A stretch of 56,894 bases of DNA. Source: Bacteroidota bacterium. GTDB taxonomy: Bacteria; Bacteroidota; Bacteroidia; Chitinophagales; Chitinophagaceae. Each line of letters opens with the position of its first letter. Position 1 is the stretch's first letter. Below the pieces are notes generated by a model. That model searched no databases, was not told the origin of the DNA, and saw only the letters and a list, made by a program, of their open reading frames with translations. A program made the position numbers and the translations under genes. The stretch spans positions 1-56,894 of the forward strand of contig JAKQEA010000201.1 of the NCBI GenBank assembly GCA_029558715.1, read 5' to 3'. This document shows positions 28,066-38,006 of the stretch, in pieces.

Positions 28066-30030
28066 TCAATCAGGTTTTTTGCCGTCTAAGAATGTATTGA
28101 TGGTGCTGATATGCCCCTGGTTTTTGTCGTCAGATTTGACTTCGTAGCTGCTGTAGAAATTTTCGACCTGGGTATTGCTGTTATACAATTCCATATTGCG
28201 GCGGATATAAGCCGGCACAGTCTCAAACTCATTATTGGGGTCAGCAGCGTTAACATTGAAAGACAAGTTTCTCAACTTGTGCAATCGTTCCGCCGCCCTA
28301 CGTTTTTGCTCTTCAGTTTCGTTCGCCATCGGCGAATCCTCAACTTCGGTGGACAAAGGTGACTGAGCCTGATGGGCCATCGGCATATCCGCCGCTGGAA
28401 TGTCATCCCTTTCTATTATTTGCATTTGCAATTCAAGGAGTTCTTCCTCTTCATTGCTGGCAAGGTTAGAAGGGATCGGTTCTTCGGCAGAAGTCTTTGA
28501 GGTAACGACCTCTGGTTTAGATTCTGCGTAGATATTGGATGGTCTGGCCAGATAACCTCCCGATGCTGCAGACACCGGTGTTGTACTACTAGTACTATCT
28601 TTCATACTGAGGATTAACTCAGCATCTGTTTCTTTAATTGTCGGGGGAACGGATTGCGATTGCAGTGCCGAATGTATTCTATCAGCATCTTCCGCAGTTG
28701 ACATTTTGCTCACAGTAGATGTACTAACAGATTTGTCCGTAATCTTACTAAGTATTTTTTCCTCTGGTTGCAACTCCCAATGAATGATCACCGGCACTTC
28801 ATCTTCCTTAATATCGCTCAGGTCAACAACAGGTGCGGCCACGGGAAATTCTTCCACCAGCCGGGGCATTAAATAATCATCTTCCTTTGCTACCTGCAAC
28901 GGGTTATTCATTGCAGCCTTTTCTTTTTCCAGCAATGCCTGTTGTATTTCCACTTTTTGATTGATAGGAATCACCGGAGCTTCTTCTGTTTGACCCAATA
29001 TCATTACAATCTTCTCTTCCGGTTTTGGCTCTTCCTTCCTCGGTATTGGTTTGGCAAACGGATCCTTATGTTCAAACCCAGTAGCTATTAATGTAATCCC
29101 TATCCGGTCTCCCAATGTACTGTCATAACCCATACCCAATATCACATCCGTGTTCTCACCAGCCTGGGTCAACAGGTAATTCTGTATGATCTCCACTTCA
29201 TCCATAGTAAACTCATGCTCACCCTGGGCTGAGTTTATATTTATTAATATCCATTTAGCCCCGCGGATATCATTATCATTCAATAACGGAGAATTCAATG
29301 CTTCTTCGATTGCTTTCTGCGCTCTGTTCTCTCCTGATGCTTCTGCATTACCAAGGATTGCCACTCCACCGTTTCTCATTACGGTACACACATCTGCAAA
29401 GTCTACATTGATTTGCCCCGTGCTGTTGATCACATCAGTTATGCATTTTGCCGCAGTAGCCAGTACATTGTCTGCCTTTTCAAATGCTTCCCGCATTTTC
29501 AGGTTACCAAACTGGTGACGCAGTTTGTCATTACTGATAACAAGTAATGTATCTACATACTGCTTCAATGTTTTTATTCCTTCTTCTGCCTGTTGCTGCC
29601 GTTTTTTTCCTTCGTAAGCAAACGGAGTGGTAACTATACCCACTGTCAGCACACCAAGATCTTTACAGATCTTGGCGATAATAGGTGCACCTCCTGTACC
29701 GGTACCGCCACCCATTCCGGCGGTAATGAAAGCCATCTTGGTATTAACTTCCAGTATTCTTTTTATTTCTTCAAGAGATTCTTCTGTTGCCTGGCGTCCG
29801 ATATCCGGATTAGCACCAGCTCCTAACCCCTGTGTAAGGTGTGGTCCCAGTTGAATACGATTAGGTATGCCACTATTGGCTAATGCCTGCGCATCGGTAT
29901 TGCATATAATAAAGTTTACACCGTCAATCTGCTGGTTGAACATAAAGTTCACCGCATTGCCACCTCCGCCTCCCACACCTATCACTTTCAGGATGGATGA
30001 TTTCTCTTTAGGCAGATCAAAATGTATCAT
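28066..30030 (-). CDS. ftsZ: Cell division GTPase FtsZ with long C-terminal linker
   Basis: 654 aa. Tubulin-like GTPase that polymerises into the division ring. The GTP-binding signature 'GGGTGTG' is at 107-113 and the T7 synergy loop 'NVDFADV' at 208-214. The GTPase core ends near residue 325. The rest is a very long, acidic, low-complexity linker (about 330-610), followed by the conserved C-terminal peptide region ('ISTINTFLDG', 641-650) that should bind FtsA and other partners. The linker is much longer than the roughly 50 residues of E. coli, a trait seen in several Bacteroidota. It is the last gene of the dcw operon, 63 bp behind ftsA. Confidence 0.98.
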   Translation of the reverse strand: MIHFDLPKEKSSILKVIGVGGGGGNAVNFMFNQQIDGVNFIICNTDAQALANSGIPNRIQLGPHLTQGLGAGANPDIGRQATEESLEEIKRILEVNTKMAFITAGMGGGTGTGGAPIIAKICKDLGVLTVGIVTTPFAYEGKKRQQQAEEGIKTLKQYVDTLLVISNDKLRHQFGNLKMREAFEKADNVLATAAKCITDVINSTGQINVDFADVCTVMRNGGVAILGNAEASGENRAQKAIEEALNSPLLNDNDIRGAKWILININSAQGEHEFTMDEVEIIQNYLLTQAGENTDVILGMGYDSTLGDRIGITLIATGFEHKDPFAKPIPRKEEPKPEEKIVMILGQTEEAPVIPINQKVEIQQALLEKEKAAMNNPLQVAKEDDYLMPRLVEEFPVAAPVVDLSDIKEDEVPVIIHWELQPEEKILSKITDKSVSTSTVSKMSTAEDADRIHSALQSQSVPPTIKETDAELILSMKDSTSSTTPVSAASGGYLARPSNIYAESKPEVVTSKTSAEEPIPSNLASNEEEELLELQMQIIERDDIPAADMPMAHQAQSPLSTEVEDSPMANETEEQKRRAAERLHKLRNLSFNVNAADPNNEFETVPAYIRRNMELYNSNTQVENFYSSYEVKSDDKNQGHISTINTFLDGKKPD

Positions 30031-30093
30031 ACGTTTTGGATTTAGTTGGCTTTCCGCAAGCCGTTGGAAATTGGGTTTAAAATTCTTTAGTGT

Positions 30094-31467
30094 TTATAAG
30101 TGTTTATCTTCCTCTTCTTTGAACAGATCAATAATACCATCTTTAAACTTGCCCCAGAAGTTGTTGAGCCCTTTTCTGTTTTTTACTTTCTCCTGGCTCA
30201 CTACTTCTTCTACTACCGGTTCTGCTTCCTCTTCGGCTGTTTTTCTTAATCCATCAGGTACTTCCACTTTTTTGTACTCTTTCTCAAACTGTTTACGGTT
30301 ATGTTCATAATCATCATATCCTTTCAGGATAAGACCGATACAGGTTGAATAAGTAGGTTTTGACAATTCTTCAATATGTCCGGCTGCCAAATGCTCATTA
30401 GGGAAACCAATTCTTGCATTCAGTCCTGTTACATATTCCGTAAGTTGAATAAGATGTTTCAATTGTGAACCACCTCCTGTAAGAATGATACCACCATTCA
30501 ATGCTTTGTTATCCAGGCCAACCTGCTTCAAATGATAAGTAACAAAATCCATAATCTCACTCATACGGGCCTGTATGATATTGGCCAGGTTCTTTACACT
30601 GATCTCTTTAGCCGGCATTCCTCGCAAACCAGGAATAGTGATATAGGCATTTGCTTTTGCTTCGTTGGCCAATGCGCTGCCAAACTGCACTTTCATTTGC
30701 TCCGCCTGGGTTTTCAATACACCCAACCCGGTTTTGATATCATTAGTAATATTTTCACCTGCAAATGGAATAACCGCTGTATGCTTTAAAATACCTTCAT
30801 AGAAAACGGCAAGATCGGTAGTACCACCGCCTATATCCACGATAGCCACACCGGCTTCGAGGTCTTCCTGTCCCATTACGGCAGAAGATGATGCCAACGG
30901 CTGTAATACAAGATCCTTTGTGTGCAAACCAGATTTCTCTACACTACGGTTGATATTCCGGATCGCATTTTTATCCCCGGTGATGATGTGAAAATTAGCT
31001 CCAATCTTAACACCACCATACCCTATAGGGTTAGGTATGTTCTGGAAATTATCTACGGTAAACTCTTGTGGAATCACATCGATGATCTGGTCGCCGGCAG
31101 GGATATAAGTTTTGTACTGATCATCGATCAACTGATCAATTTCCCGTTGTGTAATCTCTTCTTCAGTCTTTTGACGTACGATATCACCACGGGTTTGCAA
31201 ACTTTTGATGTGATGACCAGCAATACCGACATATACTTCATTGATATCCAGGTTAGGATTTGAAGCAAAACAGTTTTCCAGTGCTGTTTTGATTGCTTTG
31301 ATCGTTTCATCGATGTTAAGCACCTGGCCATGCTTGACACCATTAGAATTGGACTTTCCAAATCCGAGGATCTCCAGTTTGCCAAACTCATTTTTACGTC
31401 CGGCTATTACTGCAATCTTGGTTGTTCCAATGTCAAGACCGACAATAATGGGTTGTTCGTTGTTCAT
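30094..31467 (-). CDS. ftsA: Cell division protein FtsA
   Basis: 457 aa. Actin-like ATPase that tethers FtsZ to the membrane. The phosphate loops 'VGLDIGTTKIAVIAG' (9-23) and 'VDIGGGTTDLAVF' are clear; the SHS2/1C domain lies between them. A C-terminal extension (about 400-457) ends with a predicted amphipathic helix ('NNFWGKFKDGIIDLFKEEE') that should bind the membrane. It is 10 bp downstream of ftsQ and 63 bp upstream of ftsZ on the same strand. Confidence 0.97.
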   Translation of the reverse strand: MNNEQPIIVGLDIGTTKIAVIAGRKNEFGKLEILGFGKSNSNGVKHGQVLNIDETIKAIKTALENCFASNPNLDINEVYVGIAGHHIKSLQTRGDIVRQKTEEEITQREIDQLIDDQYKTYIPAGDQIIDVIPQEFTVDNFQNIPNPIGYGGVKIGANFHIITGDKNAIRNINRSVEKSGLHTKDLVLQPLASSSAVMGQEDLEAGVAIVDIGGGTTDLAVFYEGILKHTAVIPFAGENITNDIKTGLGVLKTQAEQMKVQFGSALANEAKANAYITIPGLRGMPAKEISVKNLANIIQARMSEIMDFVTYHLKQVGLDNKALNGGIILTGGGSQLKHLIQLTEYVTGLNARIGFPNEHLAAGHIEELSKPTYSTCIGLILKGYDDYEHNRKQFEKEYKKVEVPDGLRKTAEEEAEPVVEEVVSQEKVKNRKGLNNFWGKFKDGIIDLFKEEEDKHL

Positions 31468-31477
31468 AGATGTTGTT

Positions 31478-32626
31478 TTAGTTGTTGTTTTTATCGAAAT
31501 CGTTTTGTTTTTTAGTTATACCTCCGTTAGTATCCTCTGTTATTTTAGGAGGCATCACGGCTTTTGGCTTTTTCTTTTCTTCTTTTTTCTCAACAGGTTT
31601 GGTATCTTTCTTTTCAACGGGTTTGGATACAGAAGAAGACTTCGAAGGGTTGGGATCGGCAGGTTTGTTTTCTGGTTTCACGGAAATTGTTTTCGCTTCT
31701 TCTATAAATGCGTTTGACATATCGTCATCAGTCAATATTGGTTGTATTACCGGCAGCACCTTTATCACAGTATCACTTTCTGCTTCTCTTGATTGCTGTA
31801 ACAGCCTGTCCACATTTCTTCTCAATTGCACCGAATCAATTTTTGCATTGCCTGCATATCTTGATGCTACCACCTGACCTGTATACTGCACATCGATGAT
31901 CTTGTACTTATCAAATCCCGTCTTACTAAGTACCTGTTTATAAAAGATCATCAACCGGTTAAATTGCTTCTCTATATTCTCCCCTTCACCCATCTTTACA
32001 ATATGATTGCCAACCACCGGAATCATTTCAAAACTCTTTTCCGGTGTTATATCAATCTGTGCTACCTGTGCCAGCCAGAACGAATCAGTAATGATGTAAT
32101 TGGCAATAGCTGTTACTCTTCTCAATAATAAACTATCGTTAGCCGAGAGTTTTTTCTTCTCCGGAAACCCGGTGAAAACAGGCACTCTTGCACTCAGCTT
32201 TTCTGACAAGGGCATTCTTTTACCTCCTTTATCGATATAAAAAGATTTTCCCTCTGTGCTGAATATTCTTGCTATTGGTTCTTTTTCTGTTATAGCAACA
32301 TGCAACACATCTTTGTTATCAAAATACAACTCTGCGTCACTGATCCAGGTGTTACTTTCCAGCATCCTCTCCAGTTCATGTAAATTAATGTCTGAAACAA
32401 GCTGGCCTTTTATATCCCCTTTCGCAGTCTTCTCCAATAACTGCTCCACGTCTTTTTTGTCGATAAAATAGTTACTCCGTACTCCTTTTATCTTAATACT
32501 ATAGTCATTGCAAAGACCTTTATTCCTTTTACTGATAGCAGCCATCAGCAGGGTGAACATAGCTCCGCCAATACACAGCCACAAGGCTACAAACAATACT
32601 TTTCTTATGGTCGATTTTGCGTTCAC
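31478..32626 (-). CDS. ftsQ: Cell division protein FtsQ
   Basis: 382 aa. Bitopic divisome protein linking cytoplasmic and periplasmic parts. There is a membrane helix at 9-30, then the POTRA-like domain starting 'YSIKIKGVRSNYFIDKKDVE' and the beta domain. The tail (about 315-382) is a Lys/Pro/Glu-rich disordered stretch with repeated 'KPVEKK', absent in E. coli FtsQ. The start is GTG, 3 bp behind murC. It precedes ftsA by 10 bp, so translation is probably coupled. Confidence 0.92.
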   Translation of the reverse strand: MNAKSTIRKVLFVALWLCIGGAMFTLLMAAISKRNKGLCNDYSIKIKGVRSNYFIDKKDVEQLLEKTAKGDIKGQLVSDINLHELERMLESNTWISDAELYFDNKDVLHVAITEKEPIARIFSTEGKSFYIDKGGKRMPLSEKLSARVPVFTGFPEKKKLSANDSLLLRRVTAIANYIITDSFWLAQVAQIDITPEKSFEMIPVVGNHIVKMGEGENIEKQFNRLMIFYKQVLSKTGFDKYKIIDVQYTGQVVASRYAGNAKIDSVQLRRNVDRLLQQSREAESDTVIKVLPVIQPILTDDDMSNAFIEEAKTISVKPENKPADPNPSKSSSVSKPVEKKDTKPVEKKEEKKKPKAVMPPKITEDTNGGITKKQNDFDKNNN

Positions 32627-32629
32627 AGT

Positions 32630-33997
32630 TTATATATCTTTTAATTCATTCTTTATCGGCTCTACCAGCATATCTATATCTCCTGCACCTGCCACAATCA
32701 AGACTTCTCCAAATTCTTTATTTAATGTCATGGCAAAATCCTGCCTGATCCAATTCATCAATTCCTCTTTTCTCATCACTCTTTTATGCTCATTATTCAT
32801 TTTATCCAGAATCATTTCACTGCTCACTCCTTCAACCGGTAATTCCCTTGCGGGGTAAACAGGAAGCAGGATCACCTCATCTGCCATGTCGAGTACTTCT
32901 GCAAATCCTTCAGCCAGGTCTCTTGTTCTGGTGTACAAGTGTGGTTGAAAAATCACAGTACACTTTTTTTGTTTGAACAAGGTCTTGGCCCCATTTATCA
33001 ATGCCCTCAGTTCTTCCGGGTGATGAGCATAATCATCAACAAATACTAATCGTTCATTCCTGATGATATACTCAAATCTTCTCTTTACCCCTCTGAAACT
33101 TTCCACGGCCGCCTTGATCTTATCATTCTCAATTCCCAAAGAACTGGCTACTGCAATGGCGGCAATAGCATTTTCCACATTATGCATACCCCCCATATTC
33201 AGCTTCACATTCTCCAGTATGTTATCTTTTATCAGCACATCAAACTCATAGCTTCCGTTTATCATCCTTACGTTGGCCCCATACACATCGGCACTTTCAT
33301 TTTGCAAACTGTACCTGATATGCTGATCAGCTTTCAATTCTTTTCCTCTTTTCAGTCCAAACTGTCTGACCAGCAAACCACCCGGCTTTATTCTCTTACT
33401 GAAATCAATGAAGGCCTGTTCCATTGCATCTGCTGTTCCATATATGTCCAGGTGGTCAGCATCCATCGCTGTGATGATGGCCACATCAGGACTTAATTTC
33501 AAAAAACTTCTGTCATATTCATCTGCTTCAATTACACATACATTTTTCTTACTGCTCCAGAAATTCGTTCCATAATTCACAGCGATGCCTCCCAAAAAAG
33601 CATTACAACCAAAGCCACTGTCACGGAGCAAATGAGCCACCATCGTTGTAATGGTTGTTTTGCCATGTGTTCCTGCTATACATATATTAAAAGAACTTTC
33701 ACTTATTATCTGCAATACATCACTTCTCTTCACCACTTTATACCCGTTGGCCTGGTAAAAGACCAGCTCTTTGTGTTCTGCCGGTATCGCCGGTGTGTAA
33801 ATCACCAGGTCAACCTCTTTCGGTACCGAATCTACCTTCTCTTCGTAATGAACAGCAATGCCGCTGGCTTCCAGTTCCCTTGTCAGTACCGTTGGTGTTT
33901 TATCGTATCCGCTTACTTTCACGCCACCCGCATGAAAAAACCTGGCAATGGCACTCATCCCGATCCCTCCGATGCCGATAAAATACACTTCATTCAT
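32630..33997 (-). CDS. murC: UDP-N-acetylmuramate--L-alanine ligase MurC
   Basis: 455 aa from the ATG at 33997. It adds L-Ala to UDP-MurNAc in the cytoplasm. The start is chosen because family members begin almost immediately with the Rossmann segment 'VYFIGIGGIGMSAIARF'. The longer frame (TTG at 34114, or ATGs at 34054 and 34027) would add residues encoded by GC-rich palindromes and is not family-like. The ATP site is 'AGTHGKTTITTMVAHLL'; the central motif 'VIEADEYDRSFL' and C-terminal 'VFVDDYAHHPEE' are diagnostic of MurC. It is followed by ftsQ after 3 bp. Confidence 0.96.
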   Translation of the reverse strand: MNEVYFIGIGGIGMSAIARFFHAGGVKVSGYDKTPTVLTRELEASGIAVHYEEKVDSVPKEVDLVIYTPAIPAEHKELVFYQANGYKVVKRSDVLQIISESSFNICIAGTHGKTTITTMVAHLLRDSGFGCNAFLGGIAVNYGTNFWSSKKNVCVIEADEYDRSFLKLSPDVAIITAMDADHLDIYGTADAMEQAFIDFSKRIKPGGLLVRQFGLKRGKELKADQHIRYSLQNESADVYGANVRMINGSYEFDVLIKDNILENVKLNMGGMHNVENAIAAIAVASSLGIENDKIKAAVESFRGVKRRFEYIIRNERLVFVDDYAHHPEELRALINGAKTLFKQKKCTVIFQPHLYTRTRDLAEGFAEVLDMADEVILLPVYPARELPVEGVSSEMILDKMNNEHKRVMRKEELMNWIRQDFAMTLNKEFGEVLIVAGAGDIDMLVEPIKNELKDI

Positions 33998-34006
33998 CTT
34001 GTCAAT

Positions 34007-34074
34007 CCCCCGGAAGGGGGCATTCATAAGGACAGTATTGGTTTGTACGTTCATGGCCCCGGCCCCTGAAGGGG
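34007..34074. repeat. Two GC-rich hairpin elements between murG and murC
   Basis: CCCCC-GGAA-GGGGG (34007-34020) and CCCC-TGAA-GGGG (34063-34074). Short hairpins of this kind recur in Bacteroidota intergenic DNA. They fall in the roughly 125-bp gap that appears once murC is started at 33997. Confidence 0.7.
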
Positions 34075-34122
34075 TATGAGGCGATAGCTTTCTTATGGGG
34101 TAATGACTATTCAATCTTTAAT

Positions 34123-35214
34123 TCATTTTAGACTGGCCAATATTTCGTTGGCAATCTTATTGTCAGCATCGGTTACAGCTAATGCCGCAATATTTTTTTT
34201 CAGCTCCTCCTGTTTGCTTTCATCTGATGACAATTGAATTGTCATCATTACCAGCTTCTGCATCACTTCACTGTCTTTTACCATCAGCGCCGCCTGCTTA
34301 TTCACCAGTTGCATGGCATTTACTGTTTGATGGTCTTCAGCAGCAAAAGGATAGGGTACGAACAAAACGGGCTTTTTAGCAACACATAATTCAGCAACGG
34401 TCATGGCTCCTGCACGGGCCACTACTATATCAGCAGCAGCATACGCATATTCCATTTGTGTTATGAAGTCATTGACCCATACTGATTTTTTTCCAGTTGC
34501 TCTCGCTTTTGCTTTTTCCGAATAAGGTTTACCGGTTTGCCAGATAAGCTGCAACCCTGCATTTAACAAATCATCCAACCCTTTATCAATCGCTTCATTA
34601 ATGGACCTGGCACCAAGGCTTCCTCCCACTATAAATACCGTTTTCTTTTTCTCCTCCAGTGAAAAAAATCTCAATCCTTCCTCTCTTGTTACTGACGCAT
34701 TCGTAATGCTAACTCTTACCGGGTTACCTGTTACTTTGATCTTATCCGCGGGAAAGAATTTCTCCATACCATCTGTTCCGGTAAATATGGTAACCGCCTT
34801 TTTCCCCAGCATCATATTCGACTTGCCGGCAAATGAATTAGACTCATGAATGAATGTCTTCACTCCTTTTGCCTGTGCAAACCGCAATACCGGGAAGCTG
34901 GAATAACCACCCACTCCAATCGCTGCATCCGGTTTAAATTTTTTGAAAATTGCCCGGACCTGGAAAAAGCTTTTTAACAGCTTATATGGTAATCCTATAT
35001 TTTTTATCAAAGAACTTCTGTTAAAACCTGCTATATCTAATCCTTCGATCTTGTAGCCTGCCAGTGGTACTTTTTCCATTTCCATTTTTCCCTTTGCTCC
35101 TACAAACAGTATCTCAATGCTTCCATCAATTTTTTTCAGCGCATTGGCTATTGCTATTGCCGGAAAAATATGCCCTCCTGTTCCACCACCTGCTATGATA
35201 ACTCTGTTGCTCAT
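34123..35214 (-). CDS. murG: UDP-GlcNAc:lipid I N-acetylglucosaminyltransferase MurG
   Basis: 363 aa. It makes lipid II at the inner face of the membrane. Family signatures are the glycine-rich 'AGGGTGGHIFPAIAIANAL' (8-26), 'IHESNSFAGKSN', and the UDP-GlcNAc site region 'VARAGAMTVAELCVAKKPV'. Two Rossmann-like GT-B domains are implied by length. The gene starts 7 bp behind ftsW. Confidence 0.97.
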   Translation of the reverse strand: MSNRVIIAGGGTGGHIFPAIAIANALKKIDGSIEILFVGAKGKMEMEKVPLAGYKIEGLDIAGFNRSSLIKNIGLPYKLLKSFFQVRAIFKKFKPDAAIGVGGYSSFPVLRFAQAKGVKTFIHESNSFAGKSNMMLGKKAVTIFTGTDGMEKFFPADKIKVTGNPVRVSITNASVTREEGLRFFSLEEKKKTVFIVGGSLGARSINEAIDKGLDDLLNAGLQLIWQTGKPYSEKAKARATGKKSVWVNDFITQMEYAYAAADIVVARAGAMTVAELCVAKKPVLFVPYPFAAEDHQTVNAMQLVNKQAALMVKDSEVMQKLVMMTIQLSSDESKQEELKKNIAALAVTDADNKIANEILASLK

Positions 35215-35221
35215 CCATCAC

Positions 35222-36487
35222 TTATTTTGCAAAATCTCCGGTTGTTTTTCCTTCCAGTTGTTCAACGTTCCTGGCAACACTTAGTATAATACCAATAGCC
35301 AGGCAAGTGAATATGAAACTTGTTCCTCCCATGCTTACCAATGGCAGTGTTACTCCGGTAACCGGGAATAAATTCACTGTCACTGCCATATTTGCCACTG
35401 CCTGTATTGCCAGGGTAAAGCTTAAACCTAATGCAAGGAATGCACCAAATGCAAAAGGGCATCTCTTAAATATCCTGATACAGCGGTATAAAAAAACCAG
35501 GTATATAAACATGATAAATGCGCCACCCATCATACCATACTCTTCAATAATAATGGCATAAATAAAGTCATTGTAAGCCTGTGGCAGGAAATCACGGGTC
35601 GTACTGTTCCCGGGGCCAACTCCAAAAACTCCGCCTTTTGAGATAGCGATCTTTGCCTGGTTTACCTGGTAGGCGCTATTATCCACATCATCTTTACTTC
35701 CATATATAAAACTCTCTACCCGCCCTATCCAGGTATCTACTCTTGCTGTAAGAGTGGAAGACGATTTTTTTATTACAGCTGCTTCTCCATCATCAGATTG
35801 ATGACGGACAACAGCTGCTGCAATCAAAAATGCCAATGGTATCAATGCAATACCGATTGTCATCATAATGTGCTTTGTGCTTACTCTTCCTATAAATAAT
35901 AACAACAGGCAGCTTGCTCCCAACAATAGCGCCGTTGAAAGATTAGCAGGAGCAATCAATGCACAGGTTAGCGCTACAGGCCAGATAACGGGAAGGAATC
36001 CTTTTTTAAAATCTTTTATCACATCCTGTTTCTTACTAAGCAAACGGGCCAGGTACATAAATAGGGCCAGCTTGGCCAAGTCTGACGTCTGCATTGTCAT
36101 ATTGATTATTGGAAGCCTTATCCAACGGCTGCCTTCATTCATCTTTACACCAAAAAACAATGTATAAAACAATAAGGGTAGAGAAAGCAGGAAAATAATC
36201 CTGGCAGCTCTTGAATAAAAAGTATAATTAACCAGGTGAGCAAAATAGATTACCATGATACCTGCCAGGATAAATGCCACTTGTTTAAACAGGTATATTT
36301 CTGTGTTTCCCTTATAATTTTTATAAGCCAGTGACCCAGTGGCGCTGTATACTGCGAGCAATGACACCAATGTCAGCAATATTACCAATGCCCATATCAC
36401 CTTATCGCCCTTTGTTTTACTGAGAAGATTGCTGGTGTTAAAAGTATTCTTCAGCTCATTAAACCGTATGTCTCTTGTTGCCTCCAT
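35222..36487 (-). CDS. ftsW: SEDS glycosyltransferase FtsW
   Basis: 421 aa with about ten hydrophobic segments. It polymerises septal glycan strands together with FtsI. The SEDS marker region 'GVGPGNSTTRDFLPQAYNDF' then 'IYAIIIEEYG' is present, and the final 'VTLPLVSMGGTSF' is the conserved last loop. Its position in the division cluster argues for FtsW rather than RodA. An extended loop (about 205-240) lies before the marker region. It is 7 bp from both murD and murG. Confidence 0.96.
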   Translation of the reverse strand: MEATRDIRFNELKNTFNTSNLLSKTKGDKVIWALVILLTLVSLLAVYSATGSLAYKNYKGNTEIYLFKQVAFILAGIMVIYFAHLVNYTFYSRAARIIFLLSLPLLFYTLFFGVKMNEGSRWIRLPIINMTMQTSDLAKLALFMYLARLLSKKQDVIKDFKKGFLPVIWPVALTCALIAPANLSTALLLGASCLLLLFIGRVSTKHIMMTIGIALIPLAFLIAAAVVRHQSDDGEAAVIKKSSSTLTARVDTWIGRVESFIYGSKDDVDNSAYQVNQAKIAISKGGVFGVGPGNSTTRDFLPQAYNDFIYAIIIEEYGMMGGAFIMFIYLVFLYRCIRIFKRCPFAFGAFLALGLSFTLAIQAVANMAVTVNLFPVTGVTLPLVSMGGTSFIFTCLAIGIILSVARNVEQLEGKTTGDFAK

Positions 36488-36494
36488 TAATATC

Positions 36495-37835
36495 TTATAG
36501 TTCTTTTACTGCTTGTTTAAATTGCGCTCCCCTGTCTTCGTAATTTTTGAACAGATCGAAACTGGCACAAGCGGGGCTTAATAACACCACATCACCCTTT
36601 GTTGCAAAATGAAAGGCTGCATGTACAGCTTCCAAAGCACTGCTGGTATTTACAATAGGGTTTACCATACTGCCAAATGCCTCGTGAATCTTTCTGTTAT
36701 CGGTACCAAGACAAATAATTGCTTTTACTTTTTCTTTTACTAAATCAGCGATCAGGGAATAATCATTTCCCTTATCCACCCCTCCGAGTATCAATACTGT
36801 TGGCTTTGTCATACTTTCCAATGCATACCAGGCAGAATTAACATTGGTAGCTTTGCTGTCATTAATAAACTCCACTCCTCTTACAGTAGCCACATGTTCC
36901 ATCCGGTGTTCCAGGCTTTGAAAATTCTGCACCGCATCCCGGATCTTATCTTTGCGGATATCCATTGTTGCCGCTGCCACACATGCTGCCATCGTATTAT
37001 ACTGGTTGTGTTTTCCTTTCAATGCAAAATCATATACACTCATATTAGTAAAATCCTGTCCTGTTCTTACATACATATCCCCGTCTTTAATAAAAGCTCC
37101 GTTTGGTAATTCTCTTTTCATACTTATTGGCAGTTGGTTTGATTGAATATTGAACTGGTTTAGATATTTCATAGTTACTTCATCATCGGCGCAGTAAATG
37201 AAATAGTCATTTGCCTGCTGGTTCATAGCGATACGGAATTTGCTACGGATATAATTCTCGAAGTTGTAATCGTAACGGTCCAGGTGATCCTCTGTGATAT
37301 TTGTCAGTATAGCCACATCCGGTCTGAACGTTTTAATATCATCCAACTGAAAGCTGCTGACCTCCACTACATATAATGGTCTCGGATCTTCGGCTACCTG
37401 CTTGGCAAATGAATCACCAATATTGCCTACCAATGCGCAATCCAACCCGGCTTCTTTACAGATATGGTACGTCAGCGCTGTAGTAGTTGTCTTGCCATTA
37501 CTTCCGGTTATAGCAATGATCTTACTGTCTCCTTTAAACCGGTAAGCCAGTTCCACCTCACTGATGATATCAATTCCTTTTGCCCTTATCTTCTTAACGA
37601 TTTCCGCTTTTTCCGGGATACCCGGGCTTTTCATCACTTCCACAGCATTCAGGATCTTTTCATCAGTATGAATGCCTTCTTCAAATTCAATTCCGGCATT
37701 CACTAATCCGTTACGATATTCATCCTTCAAAGAACTTCCATCTGAAAGGAATACATCATATCCTTTTTGCTTCGCCAGCAGTGCGGCTCCCACACCACTT
37801 TCGCCACCTCCCAATATGACAAACCTTTTACTCAT
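36495..37835 (-). CDS. murD: UDP-N-acetylmuramoylalanine--D-glutamate ligase MurD
   Basis: 446 aa from the ATG at 37835; the TTG two codons upstream is less likely. It adds D-Glu to UDP-MurNAc-L-Ala. Signatures are N-terminal 'VILGGGESGVGAALLA', the ATP loop 'ITGSNGKTTTTALTYHI', 'LTNITEDHLDRY' and 'FINDSKATNVNSAWYAL'. It starts 165 bp behind mraY, the widest gap within the cluster apart from the revised murC leader, where an internal promoter could sit, though I see no convincing one. Confidence 0.97.
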   Translation of the reverse strand: MSKRFVILGGGESGVGAALLAKQKGYDVFLSDGSSLKDEYRNGLVNAGIEFEEGIHTDEKILNAVEVMKSPGIPEKAEIVKKIRAKGIDIISEVELAYRFKGDSKIIAITGSNGKTTTTALTYHICKEAGLDCALVGNIGDSFAKQVAEDPRPLYVVEVSSFQLDDIKTFRPDVAILTNITEDHLDRYDYNFENYIRSKFRIAMNQQANDYFIYCADDEVTMKYLNQFNIQSNQLPISMKRELPNGAFIKDGDMYVRTGQDFTNMSVYDFALKGKHNQYNTMAACVAAATMDIRKDKIRDAVQNFQSLEHRMEHVATVRGVEFINDSKATNVNSAWYALESMTKPTVLILGGVDKGNDYSLIADLVKEKVKAIICLGTDNRKIHEAFGSMVNPIVNTSSALEAVHAAFHFATKGDVVLLSPACASFDLFKNYEDRGAQFKQAVKEL

Positions 37836-38006
37836 GTTCAAAAAACAGTGTACGGAATTCGGTTCTTCATAAGCATTGGTTTTCTAATACAACTGCACCA
37901 CAATTCGATTGGATCAGAACGTTAGTCTTCGTAAGGGTTGGATTCGGGGGTTTTTCGTAATATCCTTTCTAAATAAGTTATCCACTCAGTGAACCCGGTA
38001 TATCTC

